DNA from: UBA10364 sp905182675
GTDB taxonomy: Bacteria; Bacteroidota; Bacteroidia; Flavobacteriales; Schleiferiaceae
Length of the DNA stretch: 64,000 bases
NCBI GenBank assembly: GCA_963933975.1
Contig: CAWVWE010000005.1
Coordinates: 32,646 to 96,645 of the forward strand
Reading direction: 5' to 3'
Position 1 is the stretch's first letter. Every line of letters begins with the position of its first letter. The notes below the pieces were generated by a model. It was not told the DNA's origin. It searched no databases and saw nothing but the letters and a program-made list of their open reading frames with translations. The position numbers and the translations under genes were made by a program. Positions 1-8,937 of this stretch are shown here, in pieces.

Positions 1-2
1 CA

Positions 3-1292
3 CTAGGGCAGATAATGGTGAGCGTCGCTGATTCTATCATGGTAGGTAAGTTCCTGGGAACGATTCCTTTGGCTGCCACATCATTCGCTGTTTCAATCAT
101 CATAATTCCAATGGTTTTTGCCATGGGAGTAGCCTATGGACTTACTCCCCTTGTCGCTGCTGCAGATGGCTCAGGAGATTCAAAATCCGCTACTAGATAT
201 TTCAAAAACGGCTTGGTACTCAATAGTGTCCTAGGACTTATTATTTATGGTGCTATAGCTTTGTTCGCAAAAGGTGCACACCTACTAGGGCAGGACCCTA
301 GAGTAGTTGAAGCTGCCTTACCGTATGTGCATCTGGTAGGGTTTTCTATAATACCCATGATGAGCTTTTTCGCCTTTAAGCAATTCGCAGAGGGTCTTAG
401 TGACACTAAAGCTGCCATGAAGGTCAGTTTAGGGGCTAACATTCTTAATATTCTATTAAATTACCCCTTGATCACAGGCTGGGGACCCTTTCCTGAACTA
501 GGACTATTAGGCGCAGCCGTTAGTACATTAAGTACACGCTTCTTGATGCTGGCGGGAATGGCATTGTACATTCGAAAGAAAGAAAAATTTGCTGAATACT
601 GGGGACACTGGCGAGCTGTGAAAGTCGAGTGGAAATGCATCAGAGAGATTTTGAAAATTGGAGTACCCAGTGGACTACAGTATGTTTTTGAAGCAGGTGC
701 GTTTGCCATGAGTGGTGTCATCGTAGGTATGATAGGCCCTGTACAACAAGCTGCTCACCAAATCGCTTTAAACATTGCTTCAGTGAGTTATATGATGGTC
801 AGTGGACTCGGCGCTGCAGGAGCAATTAGAATGGGAAACCAATTGGGTAAGAAGAACATACCAATGCTGAGACTCGCTGGTCAAAGTATTTTTCACTTGA
901 CCTTCTTTCTGATGATTATTACCACGGGATTACTGATACTGATGCGAAACGTACTACCCGAGTTCTACAGTTCAGATCCTGAAGTTCTTCAATACACTGC
1001 AGTCCTGATAGTAGCAGCCGGTTTATTCCAACTGCCTGATGGAATGCAGGCGACAGCATTAGGAGTTCTACGTGGGATTAAGGATGTTAATGTACCCACT
1101 GTGATATCATTTTTTAGCTATTGGGTTATCGCCGTTCCGCTAGGATATTATTTAGGCGTCAGTGCTGGCTATGGCGCATTAGGTGTATGGATAGGGTTGG
1201 CGACAGGGCTAGTTTTAGCATCTATAGCCTTATACTATAGATTTCAAAATAGGACTAAAAAATTACAGGAAACCAATCCTGAAGATTTGTAG
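3..1292 (+). CDS. MATE family efflux transporter (5' truncated by window edge)
   Basis: This is an inner-membrane multidrug/Na+ (or H+) antiporter of the MATE/NorM type. The frame is open to the left edge and the residues before the first ATG (LGQI, then MVSVADSIMVG) match the first helix of the family, so the true start lies outside the window and the ATG at 15 is internal. About 425 residues are visible, with the two halves of the MatE fold and roughly 11-12 hydrophobic helices. A short Lys-rich tail ends the protein. The stop at 1290-1292 directly abuts the stop of the convergent M3 peptidase, with no terminator hairpin between them. The substrate cannot be predicted. Confidence 0.9.
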   Translation, partial: LGQIMVSVADSIMVGKFLGTIPLAATSFAVSIIIIPMVFAMGVAYGLTPLVAAADGSGDSKSATRYFKNGLVLNSVLGLIIYGAIALFAKGAHLLGQDPRVVEAALPYVHLVGFSIIPMMSFFAFKQFAEGLSDTKAAMKVSLGANILNILLNYPLITGWGPFPELGLLGAAVSTLSTRFLMLAGMALYIRKKEKFAEYWGHWRAVKVEWKCIREILKIGVPSGLQYVFEAGAFAMSGVIVGMIGPVQQAAHQIALNIASVSYMMVSGLGAAGAIRMGNQLGKKNIPMLRLAGQSIFHLTFFLMIITTGLLILMRNVLPEFYSSDPEVLQYTAVLIVAAGLFQLPDGMQATALGVLRGIKDVNVPTVISFFSYWVIAVPLGYYLGVSAGYGALGVWIGLATGLVLASIALYYRFQNRTKKLQETNPEDL

Positions 1293-3320
1293 TTAATTCG
1301 CTATTCCAGCCCTTCTCAACAATGCCTCTACTTTAGGTGCTCTACCTCTAAAGGTTTCAAAGAGCTCATCTGGAGGAATTGTGCCTCCACTTGAAAGTAT
1401 CGCCGCAAAATCTTTTGCTACTACCTCATTGAATATCCCTTCCTCCTCAAATCTCTCAAAAGCATCTGCATCCAAGACCTCAGCCCATTTATAGCTGTAG
1501 TAGCCGGCGGAATATCCACCCTGAAAGATGTGGCTAAAAGCGGTCGAAGAGATAATGCCTTCCACCGGATCGAACAACTGTGTACCTGCTGTAGCAGTCC
1601 GTTCAAACTCAACGATACTTCCCGAAAAGGGCACCGTAGCATTATGCCAAGCCATATCCAAATAGCCAAAATTTAGCTGTCGAAGTGTCATATACGCCTC
1701 CAGGAATTGTTGGCTTGATTTTATTCTTTCAATATACTCTTCCGGTAACATTTCACCAGTCAAATAATGTCTAGCGAATAGTTTTAAGGATTCCGGTTGA
1801 TAGCACCAGTTCTCTAGGATCTGCGATGGAAGCTCAACAAAATCCCAGTATACATTTGTACCTGTTAATGATGGGTAAGTACCCTTTGCCATCATGCCGT
1901 GTAAGGCGTGGCCAAACTCATGAAATAATGTCGTGACCTCATTAAAAGTCAATAAAGAAGGTGTGGTGGAAGTCGGCTTGGTGAAGTTACATACGATACT
2001 TATGTGCGGTCTATACTCCTGTTCTTCAAATACAAACATATTCCGATAACTCGTCATCCATGCGCCTGCACGTTTACCTGTTCTTGGAAAGAAATCTGCA
2101 TAAAAGACACTAACAAAATTACCCTTATTATCAAAAACCTCATAAGCATCAACATCATCATGGTAAACGCTTATATCAATATTCTGAACGAAGCTCAGTC
2201 CAAACAATTTATGAGCAACCTGGAAAGCACCGTCTAATACGTTTTCCAGTTTAAAATATGGCTTTAGCAACGCATCATCTAGGTCTAGGGTTACCTTCTT
2301 GAGCTTCTCTGCCCAGAAGGTAAAGTCCCAAGGCTTGATGGGGAGTTTTGCGCCATTTTTTAGCCCAAATTCCGAAACATTATTAACCTCTCTTTCAGCC
2401 GCTGGCTTCGCTAGTTTCTTTAAGTCGTCCAGAAATCCAAGTACGGTTTCAGGTTTCTGGGCCATTCGTTTACTCAGGGTCAACTCAGCATGAGACTTAA
2501 AGCCAAGTAATTTAGCCTTTGCCAAACGCTCGTTAACAATCGTAGACACAATTTCTTGGTTATTATATTCATTAGCCTTCGCGCCGCGCATTGCATAAGC
2601 GCGATAAAATGTTTCGCGCAGCTCTTCGCGTTCTGCGTATTTCAAGACACTGATATAGGTAGGCATGTCCAAATCTAGTGCGTAGCCTATTTTACTTTTC
2701 TCCAATGCGAGTTGCTCCGCTTGCTCAATGACATCGTCAGGTAATCCTTCCAAATCGGCTTTTTGCTCCGTGTAGAACTCGAAAATTTGAGTTTCCTTAA
2801 GAACATTCTCCCCGAAAGCCAATGATGTTTTACTCAGTGTAGCGCTTATTTCCTTGAGTCTGTCTCTGTCCTTCCCTTGTAATAAAGCACCATTTCTAAC
2901 ATAACCTTCATAAGTCTCTTGCAGCAATCTTAATTGCTCAGAAGTGAGGTTCTCCTCTGCTCTGTGATCCCAAACCATCTTAATTTTTAAAAACAGCGAC
3001 TCATTCAATACTGTTTCATTACTGAACTCGGTTAATAATGGGCTTAATTCACGTGCAATAGATTGAATCTCCGCGTTCGTTTCAGCACTATTTAAATTGT
3101 AAAAGCAACTGCTTACAATATCTAATTCTCTGCTGGCGAATTCTAATTCCACTAATGTGTTCGAAAAAGATGGGACACTAGGGTTTGCAACAATATCGGA
3201 TTGACGATTTCTGCTCACTTCCATCCAATGTAGAGCCGCAGGCATAAAATGTTCTGGAAGAATCAAATGAAAAGGAAGAGACTGGTGAACAGTCGGCTGA
3301 AATTCAATGAGTGGATTCAT
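1293..3320 (-). CDS. M3 family zinc metallopeptidase (Dcp/oligopeptidase A-like)
   Basis: This 675-residue protein has the length of peptidyl-dipeptidase Dcp or oligopeptidase A, which trim short peptides in the cytoplasm or periplasm. The zinc site HEFGH is at residues 467-471, followed about 25 residues later by the Glu-containing segment that supplies the third ligand in family M3. No convincing signal peptide is seen, so a cytoplasmic location is likely. It is transcribed divergently from the copper ATPase across a 66 bp gap. A TATATTTG box on the minus strand (3347-3354) is a candidate -7 element. Dcp and OpdA cannot be separated by eye. Confidence 0.92.
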   Translation of the reverse strand: MNPLIEFQPTVHQSLPFHLILPEHFMPAALHWMEVSRNRQSDIVANPSVPSFSNTLVELEFASRELDIVSSCFYNLNSAETNAEIQSIARELSPLLTEFSNETVLNESLFLKIKMVWDHRAEENLTSEQLRLLQETYEGYVRNGALLQGKDRDRLKEISATLSKTSLAFGENVLKETQIFEFYTEQKADLEGLPDDVIEQAEQLALEKSKIGYALDLDMPTYISVLKYAEREELRETFYRAYAMRGAKANEYNNQEIVSTIVNERLAKAKLLGFKSHAELTLSKRMAQKPETVLGFLDDLKKLAKPAAEREVNNVSEFGLKNGAKLPIKPWDFTFWAEKLKKVTLDLDDALLKPYFKLENVLDGAFQVAHKLFGLSFVQNIDISVYHDDVDAYEVFDNKGNFVSVFYADFFPRTGKRAGAWMTSYRNMFVFEEQEYRPHISIVCNFTKPTSTTPSLLTFNEVTTLFHEFGHALHGMMAKGTYPSLTGTNVYWDFVELPSQILENWCYQPESLKLFARHYLTGEMLPEEYIERIKSSQQFLEAYMTLRQLNFGYLDMAWHNATVPFSGSIVEFERTATAGTQLFDPVEGIISSTAFSHIFQGGYSAGYYSYKWAEVLDADAFERFEEEGIFNEVVAKDFAAILSSGGTIPPDELFETFRGRAPKVEALLRRAGIAN

Positions 3321-3346
3321 GTAAATATTGTTAGGAATATGGTTCC

Positions 3347-3354
3347 CAAATATA
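3347..3354 (-). promoter_or_regulatory. Candidate -7 box (TATATTTG) for the M3 peptidase
   Basis: This is an exact match to the Bacteroidota -7 consensus TAnnTTTG on the minus strand, 26 nt upstream of the peptidase ATG. No clear -33 TTTG was seen at the expected distance. Confidence 0.45.
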
Positions 3355-3374
3355 AGGCATCCAAGTTGTTGGCG

Positions 3375-3382
3375 TATCTTTA
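3375..3382 (+). promoter_or_regulatory. Candidate -7 box (TATCTTTA) abutting the copper ATPase start
   Basis: TATCTTTA matches TAnnTTTG at seven of eight positions and ends 4 nt before the ATG at 3387. If used, the transcript would start at or next to the AUG. No -33 match was found. Confidence 0.35.
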
Positions 3383-3386
3383 AACC

Positions 3387-5516
3387 ATGTCAAAAACGCA
3401 AGTAAATTGGACAATTTCGGGGATGACCTGCAGTGGTTGTGCGCACAGCGCATCCAGCATAGCTATGGGACACGATGGGATTTCAAATGTCCAAGTGCGC
3501 TATGCCAATGGTATATTTAAAGCTACCGTAGATACGAGCGTGCTCAATACTCACTTGCTTGAAGAAGACCTGAAGAATGCGGGATATACCCTGGAGCGCG
3601 AATACCTTTCTCCAGCTAAAAAAGTAGAATTAGCACGTACTAAGCTTAAAGATTTGAAATGGGAATTGATTTTCTCCTCCCTTTTTGCGCTACCATTATT
3701 GGTATTAGGAATGCTTCATATAGAATATTTATGGAGCATCATGATCCAAGGAGTTCTAGCCGTTGTCCTTTCCTTTTATTTCGGCCGGCGCATTCATAAA
3801 AAAGCATGGAAACTGCTGAAATCTGGCGCTACAAACATGGACACCCTGGTCAGTCTTGGTTCTATCAGCGCATTCTTATTGTCCGTTTTTAACATTATTG
3901 TTTCAGAAGGACATCAGAGTTATTTCGAGAGCGCTGGACTCATCGTTTTCTTTATACTCGTGGGGAAATTCATAGAGGAGCGAGGGAAATTTCAAAATGG
4001 TAAGGCCTTATTAGAATTGATTGCGCTTCAACCACAATATGCCTGGAAAGTAACTGGAGATGAGTTGAAAAAAGTACATGTTGATTCACTTGAGGTAGGT
4101 GACGCTGTGCTCATCAAAGTTGGCGAACTTATTCCAGTAGATGGTATGGTAACAGACGGTGTCAGCACCATTGATGAAAGTACATTTACCGGGGAGCCCA
4201 TACCGGTTGATAAGAAAGCAGGTGATATAGTATGGGCCGGAACCTTGAATGGTGAAGGGTCCTTAACAATTTCTGTAGAAAAAACAGGGAGTACATCCGC
4301 TATCGGATCTTTGATTGAAACCATAGCACAAGGACAGTCTTCCGAAGCACCTATAGAATCTTTAACTCAAAACATCTCTAAAGTATTTGTTCCTACTATT
4401 ATCGCGTTGAGCCTTGTCGTTGGATTGATTTGGCTGATTAATGATGAGCCAAGAGCACTTATTTTTGCTATTAACGTTCTTGTCATTGCCTGTCCATGCG
4501 CCCTAGGTCTTGCTACACCCTTAGCCGTCGTTGCAGCAAACGGTGCAGGCGCAGACATAGGGATCATCATAAAAAAAGCGGCAGCACTTCAGTATGCTTC
4601 CTCTGTTAAATATGCCTTATTAGATAAAACTGGAACCCTGACCATAGGTAAGCCTATTGTAAAGAATATAAGTTGGACTACAGCGCGCAACATTGAACTT
4701 TTGACCGCCTTAAATTCGAGAGGCAACCACCCCTTGAATACTGCTTTAAATAGTTATTTAGGTAGTAGTTTTCATTCCGGTAAGGTCAACAGATTTAAAG
4801 CCATCCCCGGCAAGGGTATTCAGGGGAAGTTTGATGGGGAAATTGTCTACTTAGGATCGCCAAAGTGGTACAGTGAAGTTACTGGCGGTTCATGGCCTGA
4901 AACACAAACTACCACGTCCCTACTATTCAGTGACAGCGCTGTAATTGCGTCCATCAACTTCGAAGACGTAGTACGCCCAGAAGCAATTCAGTTCATACAA
5001 CAGCTTAAAGAGAAAAGTATAGAACCAGTCATTCTCTCAGGAGACAGTTCTCAAGCAGTGGCGAAAATTGCCTTCGAACTCGGTATTAAAAAATACCATG
5101 GTGAAATGCTACCAATAGAAAAAGCTAAAGTCGTACAATCGTATCAAGAAGATGGTCCAACCCTATTTATTGGTGATGGCATAAACGATACCGTAGCTCT
5201 GCAACAGGCCGCCGTTGGAGTTAGCCTTGCACATGCTACAGCCGCTGCACAAGAAAATGCAGATGTCGTGTTGAGTCGAGAGGGACTGATTCAACTCAAC
5301 GATTATTTCCGTTTAAGCAAGAGCACCATGACCACTATATACGGCAATCTCTTTTGGGCCTTTGGTTACAATATCATTGCTATACCTTTGGCAGCTGGGG
5401 TGCTCTATCCTACATTTGGAATAAGCCTCACGCCAATGATGGCTAGTATAGCAATGAGCATCAGCTCGTTAGGAGTAGTTGGTAATTCTTTGTTATTAAA
5501 ACAACGCATGAAATGA
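3387..5516 (+). CDS. Heavy-metal P1B-type ATPase, copper-type (CopA-like)
   Basis: This inner-membrane ATPase is predicted to export Cu+ from the cytoplasm. Its 709 residues contain one N-terminal HMA domain with the metal-binding pair C15/C18 (MTCSGC), a TGEP actuator loop, the intramembrane CPC motif at 369-371 and the phosphorylated Asp413 in DKTGT. They also contain an HP motif typical of P1B nucleotide-binding domains and GDGIND at 596-601. The CPC motif points to Cu+/Ag+ rather than Zn2+/Cd2+. The stop overlaps the start of a 63-residue HMA protein by 4 bp (ATGA). In Flavobacteriia CopA-like pumps often sit beside cbb3 oxidase genes, but none are here, so detoxification is as likely as cuproenzyme supply. 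Confidence 0.93.
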   Translation: MSKTQVNWTISGMTCSGCAHSASSIAMGHDGISNVQVRYANGIFKATVDTSVLNTHLLEEDLKNAGYTLEREYLSPAKKVELARTKLKDLKWELIFSSLFALPLLVLGMLHIEYLWSIMIQGVLAVVLSFYFGRRIHKKAWKLLKSGATNMDTLVSLGSISAFLLSVFNIIVSEGHQSYFESAGLIVFFILVGKFIEERGKFQNGKALLELIALQPQYAWKVTGDELKKVHVDSLEVGDAVLIKVGELIPVDGMVTDGVSTIDESTFTGEPIPVDKKAGDIVWAGTLNGEGSLTISVEKTGSTSAIGSLIETIAQGQSSEAPIESLTQNISKVFVPTIIALSLVVGLIWLINDEPRALIFAINVLVIACPCALGLATPLAVVAANGAGADIGIIIKKAAALQYASSVKYALLDKTGTLTIGKPIVKNISWTTARNIELLTALNSRGNHPLNTALNSYLGSSFHSGKVNRFKAIPGKGIQGKFDGEIVYLGSPKWYSEVTGGSWPETQTTTSLLFSDSAVIASINFEDVVRPEAIQFIQQLKEKSIEPVILSGDSSQAVAKIAFELGIKKYHGEMLPIEKAKVVQSYQEDGPTLFIGDGINDTVALQQAAVGVSLAHATAAAQENADVVLSREGLIQLNDYFRLSKSTMTTIYGNLFWAFGYNIIAIPLAAGVLYPTFGISLTPMMASIAMSISSLGVVGNSLLLKQRMK

Positions 5517-5704
5517 CTATAAACTCAAAAATCAACTGCAATAATTGTATTGCTAAAGTTTCACCTGATTTAAACACATTGATGGGAGAAGGGAACTGGT
5601 CAGTAGACATTACGCTACCCAACAAGCCCCTCACTTTTTCAGACGATATATCGCTTGATGATGTATTGGATGTTTTAGACCAACATAACATGATTGTGGA
5701 ATAA
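5513..5704 (+). CDS. Small stand-alone HMA-like (CopZ-type) metal-binding protein
   Basis: This is a 63-residue protein with a C9-x-x-C12 pair (INCNNCIAKV) followed by the short alternating pattern of an HMA ferredoxin-like fold. It probably carries copper to, or senses it for, the ATPase encoded just upstream. It overlaps the ATPase stop by 4 bp and its own TAA shares one base with the next ATG (TAATG), so all three genes look translationally coupled. The usual Met before the first Cys (MxCxxC) is replaced by Asn. It is about the size of CopZ. The function is inferred from fold and position. Confidence 0.75.
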   Translation: MTINSKINCNNCIAKVSPDLNTLMGEGNWSVDITLPNKPLTFSDDISLDDVLDVLDQHNMIVE

Positions 5705-6768
5705 TGAACATCGGTCTGCTCGCTCGCAAAACATTGCATAGCCAACCCGGTGGAGACACCGTTCAGGTAAAGCAATCGGCAGCCGCATTAGAGCGACTAG
5801 GTCATACATGCTTCATTATCACCTCTGGAACAGCTCTGCCAAAAGATCTTGACGCATTACATTTTTTTAATTTGGGCCGTCCCGCGGATGCGCTTAGTTA
5901 TTTCAAAAATTTCCCAGGTAAAAAAATAATTAGCACCGTCTTTGTAGATTATAGTAGAGCAGATCAAATTCGCTTCCCACGATTATCTAGGCTATTGGGT
6001 AGTCACCGTATTGAATTTTTAAAGACACTCGCTCGCGCCATAAACGGTAGCGACAAGTGGCCATGTTTAGACTATTTGCGTCTAGGGCAAAAGCGCAGTA
6101 TGAAGAGGATTTTAGACCAAGCCAATGTCGTTATCACCTCATCTATGAGCGAGCTAACAAGAATATCAGAATGGTCCAATCATTTAAGTAAATCAATTAC
6201 AGACAAGCATCGATTGATTCCATTAGGCCTAGACGACTGTTTCATTTTCAATAAACCTAGCGGAAAACAAAAACAGGGCATTCTATTGGTTGGGAGAATA
6301 GAACACCTCAAGAATCAACTCCAAGTGATTCAATGGGCGACCAAAAACAATTGGCCACTGACCGTAGTGGGTGACGCCAATGCTAATCAACTTAACTATT
6401 ATAAACGTTGCATAGAATCTGCTGGTGCTCATGTTGATTTTATCCCACACCAGAGTCGACAGAACGTCCTAAAACTCATGCAGGCTCACCGTCTTTTGAT
6501 TGTGCCCTCATTCTTCGAAACCTATTCTATTGTCGCTTGGGAAGCAGCAGCGCTAGGTCTTAATGTTATTGCTAATGATGTTGATGACATGCGGGAAACG
6601 CTCGCTGAAGTTTCACAGGTTTGCGATTTCACCAATGAAGAAAGTACCCTGAGAACTATTTCAGAGAATCTCTTGCCTGGATCTTCTCAACAAAAAAAAT
6701 CCCAAGCATGGTTCGAAAACTATACTTGGGATGCGATAGGGTTGCAACTTGAGAAAGTCTACCAATAG
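5704..6768 (+). CDS. Glycosyltransferase, GT4-type (GT-B fold)
   Basis: This 354-residue protein reads as a retaining GT-B glycosyltransferase. The N-terminal part has the GGDTVQVKQSA acceptor-side pattern near residue 17. The C-terminal half has LLVGRIEHLKNQ and the donor-binding EX7E motif with E272 and E280 (FFETYSIVAWEA). Such enzymes act on lipid- or polysaccharide-linked sugars at the cytoplasmic face of the membrane. The donor and acceptor are not predictable. Its coupling to copper genes is unexpected, since no other sugar gene is nearby. The stop lies 1 bp from the stop of the convergent lipoprotein gene. Confidence 0.85.
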   Translation: MNIGLLARKTLHSQPGGDTVQVKQSAAALERLGHTCFIITSGTALPKDLDALHFFNLGRPADALSYFKNFPGKKIISTVFVDYSRADQIRFPRLSRLLGSHRIEFLKTLARAINGSDKWPCLDYLRLGQKRSMKRILDQANVVITSSMSELTRISEWSNHLSKSITDKHRLIPLGLDDCFIFNKPSGKQKQGILLVGRIEHLKNQLQVIQWATKNNWPLTVVGDANANQLNYYKRCIESAGAHVDFIPHQSRQNVLKLMQAHRLLIVPSFFETYSIVAWEAAALGLNVIANDVDDMRETLAEVSQVCDFTNEESTLRTISENLLPGSSQQKKSQAWFENYTWDAIGLQLEKVYQ

Positions 6769-6769
6769 A

Positions 6770-7318
6770 TTACTGGTTTTGCATTTCCTTTTCAAAAGTC
6801 TCTTTAAACTTTTCGTAATTATAGTCAACCATGAGCTTATCATTCTTTGATAATGCCTTGTAGTAGTCTTTTACAATTTTGTCACCATCTAACTCAATGG
6901 CGATGTAGTACTTGAACTTGCTTGTCGCAGCGACTTGTGTTACGCGATCGCAAGCCACCACAACCCCACTTAAGCGTTGGTTAATGACCATTCTTGAATT
7001 TTCTTCAAATCTCTCAAGTACTTCTTCAACATTATTGACTTCCATGCTCTTTACATAATTATCTGCCACCACTTTCATAGTGGAGTTAACCATACCAGCA
7101 AGTTCCGTTTTAGCGTTACTCAAGGCTTTCTTTTTGGCTACGTTCATATCAGCACTTTCACCAAAACTATAGACACGGAACGTCTTTTTATCACTCTTAA
7201 ACTCCGAACAAGGCAATACCATTTCGGTCTCGCCTTTAGGTACTTTAATCTTCGAACCACAGCTCGATAAGAGTAAACTGGCTGATGCGACTACTACAAA
7301 GAGAAATTTTGTTTTCAT
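6770..7318 (-). CDS. LPP20-like lipoprotein
   Basis: This is a 182-residue predicted lipoprotein. The signal peptide ends in LLSSC with C20 as the lipidated residue. The following region (YSFGESADMNVAKKKALSNA) resembles the LPP20/FlgP fold, in which a conserved core packs an alpha helix rich in Ala against a sheet. Later parts are Lys- and Glu-rich. A much longer lipoprotein at 28110-29363 shows the same core. The role is unknown; members of the fold are outer-membrane-linked structural proteins. The gene is convergent with the glycosyltransferase. Confidence 0.65.
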   Translation of the reverse strand: MKTKFLFVVVASASLLLSSCGSKIKVPKGETEMVLPCSEFKSDKKTFRVYSFGESADMNVAKKKALSNAKTELAGMVNSTMKVVADNYVKSMEVNNVEEVLERFEENSRMVINQRLSGVVVACDRVTQVAATSKFKYYIAIELDGDKIVKDYYKALSKNDKLMVDYNYEKFKETFEKEMQNQ

Positions 7319-7392
7319 ACTATATTTGGTTTAATAAGGTGAATTGAAGGTAACAAACCTTGATGTGTAGTATCCAAACGCCATGCCATTTT

Positions 7393-7887
7393 TTACCATT
7401 TTCCCTTTTCGACTAATTTTTCTCTCTCCATTTCAAGGAAGTCCAAAGACATGTCGACTTGCTTATCATTGTTATTTATCCGCAGTAATTTGTGACATAA
7501 CGTCCTTTTTCGGCCGTCAGTTAGCTTATCCCAAACCTGCTTCATAACATCATCTTGCTCAAGTAAGATCGACAAAACCTCCGGTAAAGAAATTCCTAAT
7601 GTGTTTGGATCCTGGTAAACAACCACCGAGATCGACTGACCCATTTCATAGCTATAGCCCTCTAATTTTGACCTACCAATCATAGAAAAATATCTACCAT
7701 CTCCATAAGGCTGAATGCCACATTGAACATCTATGCAACCATCTAACTTGAGGATAATCCTAGTCTTACGCCCTTGTGGAAATGAATCAACGATAGATTT
7801 TTCAAAAACCACACACCGGTAATTACCAAGTGTGGGATCAACAGTCTCTAAAACGGTGTCAAACTTGTGTAACTCTCTCATTACCAT
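7393..7887 (-). CDS. DUF1905 / YdeI-OmpD-associated-like protein
   Basis: The 164-residue protein has an N-terminal DUF1905-type beta-barrel (about residues 8-90, with GCIDVQCGIQPYGDGRYF matching the family core). A C-terminal segment (LPEVLSILLEQDDVMKQVWD then LTDGRKRT) matches the bacteriocin-protection/YdeI-like helices. Its biochemical function is unknown. The frame has ATGs at 7887 and 7881; the second forms a TAATG junction with the upstream peroxidase stop and is the likelier start. It is the last gene of the minus-strand unit that starts with the PASTA gene. Confidence 0.7.
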   Translation of the reverse strand: MVMRELHKFDTVLETVDPTLGNYRCVVFEKSIVDSFPQGRKTRIILKLDGCIDVQCGIQPYGDGRYFSMIGRSKLEGYSYEMGQSISVVVYQDPNTLGISLPEVLSILLEQDDVMKQVWDKLTDGRKRTLCHKLLRINNNDKQVDMSLDFLEMEREKLVEKGKW

Positions 7888-8936
7888 GGGTTTGAAAATG
7901 ACGTATCCGTCAGGAAGGTTGGATCCGAAAATGTTTTCATAAAGTCTAAAAGACCTTTTTTGTCAATCTCCGACCAGTTTCGTCCAGAACCTGCAGCCTT
8001 CATATTAGGATCTATCGTAGCGGAGAGATGTCCACCCGTATTATAAAAATCTACGACCTCAGCTAAGGTTTCAAACCTGCCGTCATGCATGTAGGGGAAA
8101 CTATATTCTATGTTACGTAACGATGGGATTTTGAATTTTCCTCGATCAGAAGAGGATCCAGTTACTGCTTCCCTTCCGTCCCCAATTTGATACAAGCTGT
8201 CAAGTCCGTTATTTGAGAATTGTAATAAGCCATAGGCTCCCATTTGATAACCTGTCGTTGCTAGACCATGACAATGAAAACAATCACCTTTTTCACCATT
8301 AAACAAATCAAATCCCTTTTGCTCGCTAGGTGTAAAGCTATAATTGCCTTCAACATAAGCGTCGAACGAAGAGGTTCCCGAGACCAGTGTTCTTATAAAT
8401 TGAGATAGGGATTTTGCTACATTCTCTTTTGACACTTCCGTCGTGCCAAAAGCCTTTAAAAACAGCTCGTTATAGATGAGGTCCTGCTCGATTTTATCAA
8501 TCACATCAGGCCATTCCGAATGCATCTCTATTGGATTGACAATAGGCTCCTTTACTTGATCCTCTAGGCTACCATCCCTACCGTCCCAGAAGAAGAAATC
8601 TTGCCAAGCTAGATTTGACAATACCATGGCATTTATATCTCCTTCCACACCGTCAATACCTGTGCTATATGCAGTAGGCTCTGCGAAATTACTTTCCTGC
8701 CTATGGCAACTGTTGCAACTCTGTGTGTTGTCGCCTGATAACCTGACGTCATAAAACAAGTGCCTTCCCAGAAGCACCCCTTCCTCAGACAGCTCATTGT
8801 CTAAAGGCAATGTGGGTTCTGGAAAATGCGCTGGATAGTCTAATTCTAACAACGTAATCTGATGCTTGGGCTCTACTGGTCTACAGCCTATAGCTATAAC
8901 CAATACACACATTAATGTAAAACCCATCTTCATCAT
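7881..8936 (-). CDS. Di-haem cytochrome c peroxidase (CCP/MauG family) lipoprotein
   Basis: This 351-residue exported protein carries two CxxCH haem c sites, C74-x-x-C77-H78 and C219-x-x-C222-H223, as in bacterial cytochrome c peroxidases that reduce H2O2 using electrons from small cytochromes. The N-terminus ends in IAIGC (C18), so it is probably a lipoprotein facing the periplasm. MauG-like oxidases share the architecture and cannot be excluded. It starts 1 bp after the rluD-like stop and shares a TAATG junction with the next gene, indicating an operon. No dedicated electron donor is encoded nearby. Confidence 0.88.
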   Translation of the reverse strand: MMKMGFTLMCVLVIAIGCRPVEPKHQITLLELDYPAHFPEPTLPLDNELSEEGVLLGRHLFYDVRLSGDNTQSCNSCHRQESNFAEPTAYSTGIDGVEGDINAMVLSNLAWQDFFFWDGRDGSLEDQVKEPIVNPIEMHSEWPDVIDKIEQDLIYNELFLKAFGTTEVSKENVAKSLSQFIRTLVSGTSSFDAYVEGNYSFTPSEQKGFDLFNGEKGDCFHCHGLATTGYQMGAYGLLQFSNNGLDSLYQIGDGREAVTGSSSDRGKFKIPSLRNIEYSFPYMHDGRFETLAEVVDFYNTGGHLSATIDPNMKAAGSGRNWSEIDKKGLLDFMKTFSDPTFLTDTSFSNPW

Positions 8937-8937
8937 C

